From Rhodoferax sp. (lineage in GTDB: Bacteria > Pseudomonadota > Gammaproteobacteria > Burkholderiales > Burkholderiaceae_C): a stretch of 64,000 nt of DNA. The position numbers were made by a program, and so were the translations under genes. Where the stretch lies: positions 62,001 to 126,000 of the forward strand of contig NZ_JAQTXM010000004.1 of the NCBI RefSeq assembly GCF_028688795.1, given 5' to 3'. Shown here one piece after another: positions 1 through 7,675 of the stretch (within the stretch, counting starts at the first letter, position 1; each line of letters opens with the position of its first letter). Under the pieces are notes generated by a model. That model did no database searches. It had not been told where the DNA came from and saw only the letters and a list, made by a program, of their open reading frames with translations.

Positions 1-573
1 CTGCTTAAGCTGATTTTCTACATCGACATAGCCTTGCACAAACTTCTTCTGCACTGCCGTGAATACACGCTTCTTAAAGCTGATTGTCGCCATGAGAATA
101 TCCTTCTCTGACGACAGCATGTTGGTCTCTACGTCAAATGCAGCATACGTATAGGGCGTGAACACGTCCCATTTCTGGCTGTAGCTTTGCTTAATGAGGC
201 ATGTGGACAAGATATCTGTGCCATAAACGTAAGGCGACTCACACAAGTCACGCAGCGTGCCTCTCAACCAAGGTTTACCTAGGGCTTTAGCTACTGAATG
301 GGTTAGGTTGGTTTGCGTGCACTCGAAGCGATTGAGGTTCTCTAAGTCTTCCCATTCTTTCTTATCTTGATGGTTTTGCTTGCCTTTCTTGGTGATGTAG
401 AAAGGACGCTTGTAATCGATGACCATCCTCGTATTGGGGATGAGTTGCCCGTCTTCAGTGTGTACTTGCTCTTTGATGAAGTGCATGTCACTGTAATCGC
501 CAGGCTCTACAGATTTGTTGTAGCTGACGAAGCGGCATTCAATGGCTTTAGGTGCTTGTTTTTGGGTGCTCAT
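1..573 (-). CDS. Family B DNA polymerase, N-terminal part (runs off the window)
   Basis: Replicative DNA polymerase, of which only the first 191 residues are in the window. The frame is open from an ATG at 573 to position 1. A GGAGAG ribosome site lies 7 bases before this ATG. Around residues 143-152 the protein reads YAAFDVETNM, the Exo I motif (DxE) of 3'-5' proofreading exonucleases of family B polymerases, with D147 and E149 as expected metal ligands. The long region before the motif (about 140 residues) is typical of jumbo-phage polymerases. The gene is divergent from the metalloprotease gene at 694. The polymerase domain itself is not in view, so a stand-alone DnaQ-like exonuclease is the alternative. 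Confidence 0.72.
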   Translation of the reverse strand, partial: MSTQKQAPKAIECRFVSYNKSVEPGDYSDMHFIKEQVHTEDGQLIPNTRMVIDYKRPFYITKKGKQNHQDKKEWEDLENLNRFECTQTNLTHSVAKALGKPWLRGTLRDLCESPYVYGTDILSTCLIKQSYSQKWDVFTPYTYAAFDVETNMLSSEKDILMATISFKKRVFTAVQKKFVQGYVDVENQLKQ

Positions 574-693
574 CGGAAGACTCTCCATCCATGGTTATGA
601 CTGGGGCTGGCTTTGTTTTGACACAATGCTGCCTCTTTACATGACATAACACACTTCGATCAATTTTAGACATAGAGAAGGATTTCTTTGCAT

Positions 694-2019
694 ATGCGAG
701 TTAACATTATGTCAATGGCTGCTGAGTCCATTGATTTTCAAGATGGGTCTTTGTTTGCCAAGCTCGCTGCAGCGATCGACGCCATGAAAGACGATGCTGA
801 TCTGCAGCGCGTGGATGATCGTACGTTCTTTGAGAGTCGTAAGGCAAATGCCATCCCAGAGCTCTTTAAAGCAGGGATGGGATTGAACTTTTCAATCAAC
901 GTCATTGAGGATGCTGTGGGCCCGTCCATCATTGCACCACTGCTGGATAAGAACCACGTCTTCTGGACAGAGTCTCGTCGATACAACATCGACACTGACG
1001 GCATGATGAATAACTACTCAGGTCAAAAGGACGTCGATGACGTGATGAAACTTTTGAACACCAAGTTTGTCAAAGGCACTGTTGACCTCAAACGAGCCAA
1101 GGTCACTGGAGTCTTTGAACAGATGCAGTTCAAGTTGTTCATCCCGCGCAGTCATTTCGCAAAAAGGAGCATCTTCACCAGCCAAGAAGTGGCGGCTGTG
1201 ATCATGCACGAGATCGGACACATGTTCACTTACATGGAGTTCCTCACACGCATGGTGACGACCAACCAAGCGTTGGCAGGAATCGTTCGGTCGATCGATA
1301 AAACCTTCCCTGCTGACAAACGAGAAATTGCCTTTATCAAGGCTTCAGAACTCCTGGAGATGGACAACAGTCAGCGCGAAGCTTTGATTGGCGCAAAGAG
1401 CCAAAAAGAGTTGTGCTGTGTTGTGCTGGATGGCGCTATCCAGAAATCCATTTCTGAACTGGGTGTGAGTCTTTATGACGTGAACTCCTGCGAATACTTG
1501 GCTGACCAGTTCGCTTCCCGCATGGGCGCAGGTCGCTACATTGTGAGTTATTTGGACAAGTTGTATCGCGATTACGGCATCGTGCCTAATGGCGCAGAAA
1601 CATTGTTTGTGACAATCATGAAGACTGTCATCAATATTATCGCTATCTTGATGTTTTCAGCCTTCACTGCAGGTTTGCCTCTGATCCTGATTGCATTGAT
1701 GATCGCTTCTGAAGACAAGAAATACAACATCTACGACAACGACAAGGCTCGCTTCACTCGGATCAAACAACAGAACATTGAACGGCTCAAAGACCAGTCG
1801 CTCAGCAAAGAAGAGAAAGCCTCTCTGGTTGAGGATAATGAAGCGATTGACAAGATTGCGAAGGTGTATGCAGATGAATTGAACTTCATCCAGAAAGCAG
1901 CCTACTATCTGCGACCGAGTTATCGCAAAGCTCACAAGTTTGAGTTGTTGCAAAAAGACTTAGAGAGCTTGGCCAGCAACGACTTGTTCCATATGTCAGC
2001 AAAGCTGGCTACTGTTTAA
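694..2019 (+). CDS. M48-like zinc metalloprotease with membrane segment
   Basis: A 441-residue protein with HEIGH at residues 172-176, the HExxH zinc motif, and a downstream NSCEYLADQFA (E267, D271), which matches the ExxxD third-ligand region of M48 peptidases. A hydrophobic stretch at about 311-338 should cross or enter a membrane; the C-terminal 100 residues are charged and helical. I chose the ATG at 694 (AGAAGGA 11 bases upstream); an in-frame TTG at 688 has closer spacing and is possible. It lies next to genes for internal-head-type proteins, so it may be a virion-carried protease that acts at entry, or a host-membrane protease. It is not related to the serine-type prohead protease of phiKZ, so it is unlikely to be the maturation enzyme. 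Protease family: fairly sure. Role: inference. Confidence 0.8.
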   Translation: MRVNIMSMAAESIDFQDGSLFAKLAAAIDAMKDDADLQRVDDRTFFESRKANAIPELFKAGMGLNFSINVIEDAVGPSIIAPLLDKNHVFWTESRRYNIDTDGMMNNYSGQKDVDDVMKLLNTKFVKGTVDLKRAKVTGVFEQMQFKLFIPRSHFAKRSIFTSQEVAAVIMHEIGHMFTYMEFLTRMVTTNQALAGIVRSIDKTFPADKREIAFIKASELLEMDNSQREALIGAKSQKELCCVVLDGAIQKSISELGVSLYDVNSCEYLADQFASRMGAGRYIVSYLDKLYRDYGIVPNGAETLFVTIMKTVINIIAILMFSAFTAGLPLILIALMIASEDKKYNIYDNDKARFTRIKQQNIERLKDQSLSKEEKASLVEDNEAIDKIAKVYADELNFIQKAAYYLRPSYRKAHKFELLQKDLESLASNDLFHMSAKLATV

Positions 2020-2044
2020 CCCGTATTACAAGTAAGGAAATGAC

Positions 2045-2500
2045 ATGACAAATTTGAAATACCTCGATCTGCAGACCTTTGTTCGCTCCAAAATCCCAGA
2101 TGCCGTAGTCGCTAAAAAGGCTACAAGCATTGCGCTCGGGATTGTGATTTCTCGCCTGCTGCCGCTTCCTACTACGGAAGCCGAGTCGGGAGAGTCGCAC
2201 TACAGCTTTTCTGCGTATGCCACTGCTGCGGAAATGGCAGCGGCATTCAATGAAAACATTCTTGTCGACATCAACCTGGCGTTAGACACTGCACGCAGCC
2301 ACTGGATGATTCGCTATGCTAATACCTATCCGAATGTCAATTTACCGCTGATCTCAATTGGTGAACATGACTTCTTGGTGAAGCTCACGGGCGCGTGCCG
2401 TTATGTCAATGAAGACACTCATTGCTTCTGTGAAAAGTATTCTGAACTGATGATTGTCATGGTCAATCGCATCAATCGTGCGATGAAGGCCCAAAACTGA
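2045..2500 (+). CDS. Unknown 151-aa protein
   Basis: Start ATG preceded by AGTAAGGAAATGAC. No recognised domain. The middle is alanine rich and helical, and the C-terminal half has three cysteines (CRYVNEDTHCFCEKY) that could bind a metal or form disulfides. It follows the metalloprotease after 25 bases and ends before a perfect palindrome at 2510-2525, so both genes are likely in one transcript. Not obviously related to the paralogs downstream. Confidence 0.8.
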   Translation: MTNLKYLDLQTFVRSKIPDAVVAKKATSIALGIVISRLLPLPTTEAESGESHYSFSAYATAAEMAAAFNENILVDINLALDTARSHWMIRYANTYPNVNLPLISIGEHDFLVKLTGACRYVNEDTHCFCEKYSELMIVMVNRINRAMKAQN

Positions 2501-2509
2501 TTAAAGCCT

Positions 2510-2530
2510 TAGCGCTTAAGCGCTATGGTG
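2510..2530 (+). terminator. 16-nt perfect palindrome followed by TATGGTGT
   Basis: TAGCGCTTAAGCGCTA (2510-2525) is fully self-complementary and is followed directly by ATGGTGTGTGC. It has the same layout as the other hairpin plus TATG elements in this window. It probably ends the 694-2500 transcript and may start the one for P1. There is no long T tract. Confidence 0.5.
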
Positions 2531-2566
2531 TGTGCTTAAAATTAGCTATTTTGCAAAGGAAAAATC

Positions 2567-3988
2567 ATGAAAATTATGCATGCCGTAATGTCGATGGAAG
2601 ACAACCAGAGCCAAGACTATACTGAAATTAACCAAGAGGTCGGTAATAGTCTTATCGAAGTGCACGAAGCAGATAACGAGTTGGAGAGCATTACTTCAGA
2701 CGTTGAAGCCGCGCAGGATGTCGGTGATGCTGTTTCTGAAATTGCAGAGCATGTCGAAACTGCACAAGAGACCGAGGGTGGCTTAAGCGAGGCCGAAGCA
2801 GAAACGATCAACATTGCAGTAGAGCATCTCTGCCGCAGCATTGGTTATCGCCGTAAAGCCATGCCTTCTTTAGAGTCGCACTACTCTGACAAAAAGCGAG
2901 CCTCTGTGGCTTTAGAAGGGCTGGGAGAAATTGTTTCTTCTATTTGGGAAGCGATTAAAGCAGCGTTCAAGAAAGTTGGAGAAGCAATTTCTTCTCTATT
3001 CAACTCCATTTTTAAGAATAAGAAGGCGGTTCAAGAGAAGGCAAAGACGGTGAGTACTGAGTCGAAGTCTCTCATTACCGTGGTTCAATCTAAACCGAAG
3101 GTCTCTACAGCAGTGGTTGCTTTAAAAACCGCAACAACTGTAGCTGACTACAAGGACGCAGTTGCGGATGTAGTTGAGACGGCAGCTGAAAAAGAAGCCC
3201 TAGTGGGGCATTTGGCCGACGTATCGCTAGTTAAATATTTCAGAACTCCCGATGGCAACGGCGTCTATGAAAGCGATAAAATTTTGGATCGCTTTAAAAA
3301 GAATCTCAACGGCATCGACACCTTGATGAGCGACACTAATGGCCTGGGTGTGGGTCAATTTGCCGACTACATTGACAAGCGAACAGCCAGCTTAGAATTG
3401 GGCGTCGATAAGAAAGAACGCCCTGAAAACTCAGGCTACGTCAGAAACCTGATGAAGAACTTTGGAAACAACGCTTTGGATGGATTTGACAATCTTTCTA
3501 ATCCGGATAAAGACTTCGACTCCCAAGGATACACAATGGCGTTTGATACGACCATTGCCCACTACTTTCCTAAAGACGAAGAACTCAAATACGAAATAGA
3601 GTTACATGAATTTAAGGCTGTTGCTTGGCCGGAACTTAATAAAGAAGACGCTGTATTGAGCCTGGCGCACCCTAAACTGACTGCGGAGGTGGCTGACCAA
3701 GCATACAAAAGTGCTCAAGAAGGGAAGCTAGAAAAAGATGTCAAAAAGCTTGAAGAGAGTTTGAAAAAATTGATGAGTAAAGGCGAAGAGCTGGTTACTG
3801 CATCAAAGAGCGAAGAAGATGCCAGGGCTATGGCTAAAAAGGTCAACTCTATAAAAATGAGCGTTATTAGAGTCATTGGTTTAATAAAGCTTATGGCTGT
3901 TTATCAACTTGAAATGACAAATAAGGTTCTTAGCTATGTCAAGGCTAGTAACAACTTGATCAAATATCTTGCTGAACAAGCATCGTAA
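2567..3988 (+). CDS. Internal head-type protein, paralog P1
   Basis: A 473-residue member of a seven-gene family in this window. Layout: short start ending in VMSME; an acidic helical propeptide-like region with the family signature INIAVEHLCRSIGY (residues 81-94); two (S/A/G)xE sites, SLE (101-103) and ALE (115-117); a Trp-containing amphipathic helix (SSIWEAIKAAFKK, about 124-136); then a variable, helical C-terminal body. In phiKZ the head protease cleaves many head and inner-body proteins after such sites, so these are probably DNA-associated proteins packaged in the head and trimmed during maturation. AAAGGAAAAATC precedes the ATG. Role is inferred from family layout, not from a recognised domain. 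Confidence 0.8.
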   Translation: MKIMHAVMSMEDNQSQDYTEINQEVGNSLIEVHEADNELESITSDVEAAQDVGDAVSEIAEHVETAQETEGGLSEAEAETINIAVEHLCRSIGYRRKAMPSLESHYSDKKRASVALEGLGEIVSSIWEAIKAAFKKVGEAISSLFNSIFKNKKAVQEKAKTVSTESKSLITVVQSKPKVSTAVVALKTATTVADYKDAVADVVETAAEKEALVGHLADVSLVKYFRTPDGNGVYESDKILDRFKKNLNGIDTLMSDTNGLGVGQFADYIDKRTASLELGVDKKERPENSGYVRNLMKNFGNNALDGFDNLSNPDKDFDSQGYTMAFDTTIAHYFPKDEELKYEIELHEFKAVAWPELNKEDAVLSLAHPKLTAEVADQAYKSAQEGKLEKDVKKLEESLKKLMSKGEELVTASKSEEDARAMAKKVNSIKMSVIRVIGLIKLMAVYQLEMTNKVLSYVKASNNLIKYLAEQAS

Positions 3989-4056
3989 AAATAGCACGGA
4001 CAACTGACAAAAATCTTTTGATTCTTTTCAGTTTAACTTATCAGCATTTTTCCCTG

Positions 4057-4147
4057 TTAAAAAATTAACTAGGAAGCATGTACGATGGTTAATTTTTTAA
4101 AGTAACAACAACATAGCGGCCAAGGAAAATCCTTGGCCGCTATGTTG
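4057..4147 (+). terminator. Two adjacent long hairpins between P1 and P2
   Basis: The first is AT-only in the stem: 13 bp perfect, 4057-4069 with 4088-4100, loop of 18. The second is a 17-bp perfect GC-containing stem (4109-4125 with 4131-4147, loop AAAAT) ending in CTATGTTG. The second is a strong bidirectional-type terminator and has the TATG seen in the other composite elements; a further TTTTTATGTGTG lies at about 4170. Two hairpins in series in 90 bases is unusual for this genome. Confidence 0.7.
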
Positions 4148-4207
4148 TGTTAATTGGATATAGTTCATTTTTATGTGTGTAAGACATTTTAAATCGAAGG
4201 AAAAATC

Positions 4208-6160
4208 ATGAAAATTATGAAAGCAGTGATGTCGATGGAGTCTTCGGAAATCATCGGGGATGAGGAAGTCATCATTCTGAATCAGGAAATTGACACTGCG
4301 CTTTTAGGCATTCAGGAGCAGCAAAATTCGTACGATGTGCTGGAAGACCAAGTGAGTGAAGCATCTTCTGTCGCAGACACTCTGATGGAAATGCAGGGGC
4401 AAATTACTAAAATCGACAACGTGACACCACAAGAGTTAGATGTCATTAATATCGCTGTAGAGCACTTCTGCAAAAGACTGGATTATAAACCTGCGAACAC
4501 TATTGGCTTAGAGTCTTACGTTGGATCAAATGGAAATAGATTGGTTTCTCTAGAGGGAATCAGTAGCTTCATAGACTCCATTTGGCAAGCAATTAAGTCG
4601 GCATTTTTAAGGTTATTGGAATGGATAAAAGGTATTTGGAGTGCTATATTTGGCACTAAGGACAAAGTAGAAACCAAATTACAGGCTGCGGAACATTCCA
4701 GTGAAAAAGTAAAAGTAGTTATAAAAAGCAATACTAAATCAGAAGAACAAATTATAGCCAATGTTCAAAAAGCCGTAGTTGAAATACCGCAAAGTAGCAC
4801 CTCACCGACCACCAGCCAAACGCAGACGGGCACACCCCCTCCCCAACGGGAAAAGGGTATTGAGGAAGATGCTAGAAAAGAAGCATTTGAAACTGCATTT
4901 AAAAATGCAAGAAGAATCGAATTCGATGAAAAGTGGAAAAATGGTACCGGCTACCTTGACCACGCAGCCGAAGGCAAACATGCGCCTAAGGTAAGCCAAG
5001 GCCAAGTGGTATCCTTTCTCGACGATAAAGACCGTCGCGGCGTAATTGTCGGTACGAAATATGGCAACATAGTAGTTTTTGAACGTTATTCCCCTGAAGG
5101 CAGTGAAACGTCAGGTGTATTCGTTTGCAACATCGCTGATAAAGTTAGAACAAATGTTGACTTTATAAAATTTGAAAGAGCACTGAGTCTCGACAATTTA
5201 AGGGATATCCTTGGGCACAACGGAAGGGATAACATCGGTAAACTTATAGGCAGCTCTAGGGTCTTGGACATACCTGCAACTAGGGAACTTTCTAAAGAAA
5301 CCCTTAAGCAAGCCTCTATTTTTTTAAATAATGAAAAACTTAAAAAATATTTTAGGTCTGAATTTGGCGACAGTTGCTTAACTGCCAAGCAAATAAGTTC
5401 GCGCACTTATCAATACCTTGCCGGAAGCTATGCTGAAACAATACAACAAACAAACGAGTTTTTTGTATCCCTACTAGACCGCATAGAGGATTATAAGAAA
5501 GCCGTAAATGAGGGCACTTTAAATGCGAAAGGGCTGGGTTCAGAAAGGCTAAAGGCTGGCATGTATTACTCAAACGCAATAGGCAATCCTACCTATTATG
5601 AGAAGAATGAAGAGGCGAATGCTGTAGATGGAAAAAATATCGTTACTTATCTTCTCCCTTTTGATAAAAACCTATTTTTCATACCTGTTCACAAAGATCG
5701 CGAAACTGGTCTTTACAATGAAAAGCCGCTTTTAGAGTTCCGAAACTTTCAAGAACTAAAGAATTTAGAAAAACACAATCTAGAAATCGCTGATTTTTTT
5801 GTAAGGGACATAGTTTTAAAAGATGCCAGAAAAATAAGCGACTTCATTAAAAGCGGCGTTAATCAACGAAATTCCGACAAGGTACAAAAAGAAATAACGG
5901 CATTACTTGGCCTTATTGAAAAGAGATTGGAAAAACTAAAAAGTGAGCTTAATACTGCAAACGAGAAGCGCTCTTCAGAAATAAATGCGATCACTATCGG
6001 TCTTCAAAGATTGTCGTCTTACGTAAGAATACAGTCTGCGCACGTGTGCTCGCTTGCACTCATGATTGAGAAATACAACCTAGAGCTCGTTAACAACCTA
6101 TCTGAGTACGTCGACGGCTCTGCAAAGATAATTTTAAAAGCAATCAACGTAAAACCTTAA
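4208..6160 (+). CDS. Internal head-type protein, paralog P2
   Basis: The largest family member (650 residues). It starts MKIMKAVMSMES, almost the same as P1. The signature INIAVEHFCKRLDY is at 80-93, then GLE (100-102) and SLE (114-116) sites, then the helix SIWQAIKSAFLRLLEWIK and a second short Trp segment. After about residue 170 a polar Pro/Thr/Gln linker follows (around 190-215) and then a body not shared with its paralogs. Ribosome site GAAGGAAAAATC. Its body is more AT-rich than P4-P7, which suggests a different age or origin for the C-terminal part. Confidence 0.8.
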   Translation: MKIMKAVMSMESSEIIGDEEVIILNQEIDTALLGIQEQQNSYDVLEDQVSEASSVADTLMEMQGQITKIDNVTPQELDVINIAVEHFCKRLDYKPANTIGLESYVGSNGNRLVSLEGISSFIDSIWQAIKSAFLRLLEWIKGIWSAIFGTKDKVETKLQAAEHSSEKVKVVIKSNTKSEEQIIANVQKAVVEIPQSSTSPTTSQTQTGTPPPQREKGIEEDARKEAFETAFKNARRIEFDEKWKNGTGYLDHAAEGKHAPKVSQGQVVSFLDDKDRRGVIVGTKYGNIVVFERYSPEGSETSGVFVCNIADKVRTNVDFIKFERALSLDNLRDILGHNGRDNIGKLIGSSRVLDIPATRELSKETLKQASIFLNNEKLKKYFRSEFGDSCLTAKQISSRTYQYLAGSYAETIQQTNEFFVSLLDRIEDYKKAVNEGTLNAKGLGSERLKAGMYYSNAIGNPTYYEKNEEANAVDGKNIVTYLLPFDKNLFFIPVHKDRETGLYNEKPLLEFRNFQELKNLEKHNLEIADFFVRDIVLKDARKISDFIKSGVNQRNSDKVQKEITALLGLIEKRLEKLKSELNTANEKRSSEINAITIGLQRLSSYVRIQSAHVCSLALMIEKYNLELVNNLSEYVDGSAKIILKAINVKP

Positions 6161-6174
6161 CTCATTGCAATGCC

Positions 6175-7623
6175 ATGACTATAAAAATAATGTCTTTCTC
6201 CTTGCCAGGTAGGGTTTTATCACTTGAGGAGTTTTCGCAACTCAATCAAAGCATCGATAATGCTACTTTGGAGATTCAAGAAAATCGTGATGCTCAAGAA
6301 CAGCGGAATTCTTCAGTTGAAGAAGCCGTGCAAATCGCAGACACCTTGGATCAAATGTCGGAGCATATTGGCCAAGCGCAGCAGCTCAATCCCAATGAAG
6401 CACAAGTGATAGACATTGCAGTCGAGCACTTCTGTAAACGTTTGGGATATGTCTCCAAGCAAACTGTTGGGTTAGAGGGTCATGTTTCTAACACTCATCG
6501 AATTTCAGTATCGCTGGAAGGAATTATTTCCTCTATTTGGGAAGCAATCAAGGCTGTGTTTAGAAAGCTCAAGGAATGGATTGTTGCTGCTTGGGAGGCA
6601 ATTTTTGGGAAGTCAGAGAAAGTAGCTACGAAGACTGTCGCGGTGCAGGAACAAAGAGACCGGGTCAATAAAACAATTCCAGAGAGTGCGCAGAACCAGA
6701 CCTCTGAAAAAATAAACTCGCAGATAAAAGACACCGTAACAAAAGTCGCTCCAACAAAAGCTGTCCCAGCAAAAGCTGTCCCAACAAAAGAAGCTACAGA
6801 GCAGACAACATTCAGTGAACGGCTGTCGAGATACTTCAGAAAAGAGGATGGGAGCGGGTGTCATAGTCCTAAAGAAATACAAGATAAGACAGAGAAGCTG
6901 CTTGACAATCTTTCCAGCGGAAAGCACAGTGAGAATTTTAATAAGCTCGGCGAGAACATTGACAACGTTACAAAAATTGTCGACAAGTTCTTTGATAAAC
7001 TAGACGAAGTTTCAGAATGTATCAAAGCTGGCGATAAGAAAAAATACGAAGACGAGCTAGAACTTTTTGAAAAAACCGCCTTAGATACCTACAAAGAAGT
7101 TTCCCCGTTAAATGATGGTACGATACTCGATAACCCCTTCGATCATCACTTCCGAATCGCGGGTAAAAATCCTGCATTTACAATGGTGGAAAAAGAGCAC
7201 TTTAAGGAATTAACTCGGTCCAGTACGTTAGAACTTCCTCCAAAAGACTTTAAGGATAAAGTGCTTTTCTCTGTTGTAAAACTAGGAGAGACTGAAGGAA
7301 AGGGAAAAAACAAAAAGATACTTGACGCAAACAAGAGGATGTTAGACCATGTCGATAAGAGGATCGATCAGAGCACTAAACTGTACAATACAGCTTTGAG
7401 TAATACGCACGATGGAACTTCGCACGACTTAAAAGTGAGTATTTTTGGGATGTTGATAACTACCGAAACTTCTCGTTTAAGAAATGCCATCCGAATGGTG
7501 ATGGAACTTCAAAGAACATACGTTGAGTATTACATTACACTAATGAACAATTTGATCGAGTATGTTAGGCTTTCTGACAGCATACTGATCAACGAGTACG
7601 GTGAAAGCACTGTCGTTATCTAA
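6175..7623 (+). CDS. Internal head-type protein, paralog P3
   Basis: A 482-residue paralog. Signature IDIAVEHFCKRLGY (79-92), sites GLE (99-101) and SLE (113-115), then GIISSIWEAIKAVFRKLKEW. The linker contains three 15-bp direct repeats (6751-6795) coding for PTKAV, PAKAV and PTKEA. It starts 15 bases after the P2 stop with no clear ribosome site, so translation may depend on coupling; a start at the ATG at 6190 is also possible. It closes the block and faces the minus-strand genes across the 7630-7671 hairpin. Confidence 0.78.
   Translation: MTIKIMSFSLPGRVLSLEEFSQLNQSIDNATLEIQENRDAQEQRNSSVEEAVQIADTLDQMSEHIGQAQQLNPNEAQVIDIAVEHFCKRLGYVSKQTVGLEGHVSNTHRISVSLEGIISSIWEAIKAVFRKLKEWIVAAWEAIFGKSEKVATKTVAVQEQRDRVNKTIPESAQNQTSEKINSQIKDTVTKVAPTKAVPAKAVPTKEATEQTTFSERLSRYFRKEDGSGCHSPKEIQDKTEKLLDNLSSGKHSENFNKLGENIDNVTKIVDKFFDKLDEVSECIKAGDKKKYEDELELFEKTALDTYKEVSPLNDGTILDNPFDHHFRIAGKNPAFTMVEKEHFKELTRSSTLELPPKDFKDKVLFSVVKLGETEGKGKNKKILDANKRMLDHVDKRIDQSTKLYNTALSNTHDGTSHDLKVSIFGMLITTETSRLRNAIRMVMELQRTYVEYYITLMNNLIEYVRLSDSILINEYGESTVVI
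6751..6795 (+). repeat. Three 15-bp in-frame direct repeats in P3 linker
   Basis: Units at 6751-6765, 6766-6780 and 6781-6795 read CCAACAAAAGCTGTC with one to a few changes. They encode a Pro/Ala/Lys-rich linker and could vary in number by slippage. Confidence 0.8.
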
Positions 7624-7629
7624 CGCGCT

Positions 7630-7671
7630 GTACAGCATAAAGGGAGGGTAAGCCCTCCCTTTATGCTGTAC
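7630..7671. terminator. Bidirectional terminator, 19-bp perfect stem
   Basis: Stem 7630-7648 with 7653-7671, loop TAAG. The outer arms read GTACAGCATAA and TTATGCTGTAC. It sits between convergent genes (P3 on plus, baseplate-type gene on minus) and should stop transcription from both sides. Confidence 0.85.
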
Positions 7672-7675
7672 CTTT

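Noticed and set aside
367..600. 77-codon plus-strand frame
   Set aside because: It is antisense to the DNA polymerase start, which has a ribosome site and an Exo I motif.
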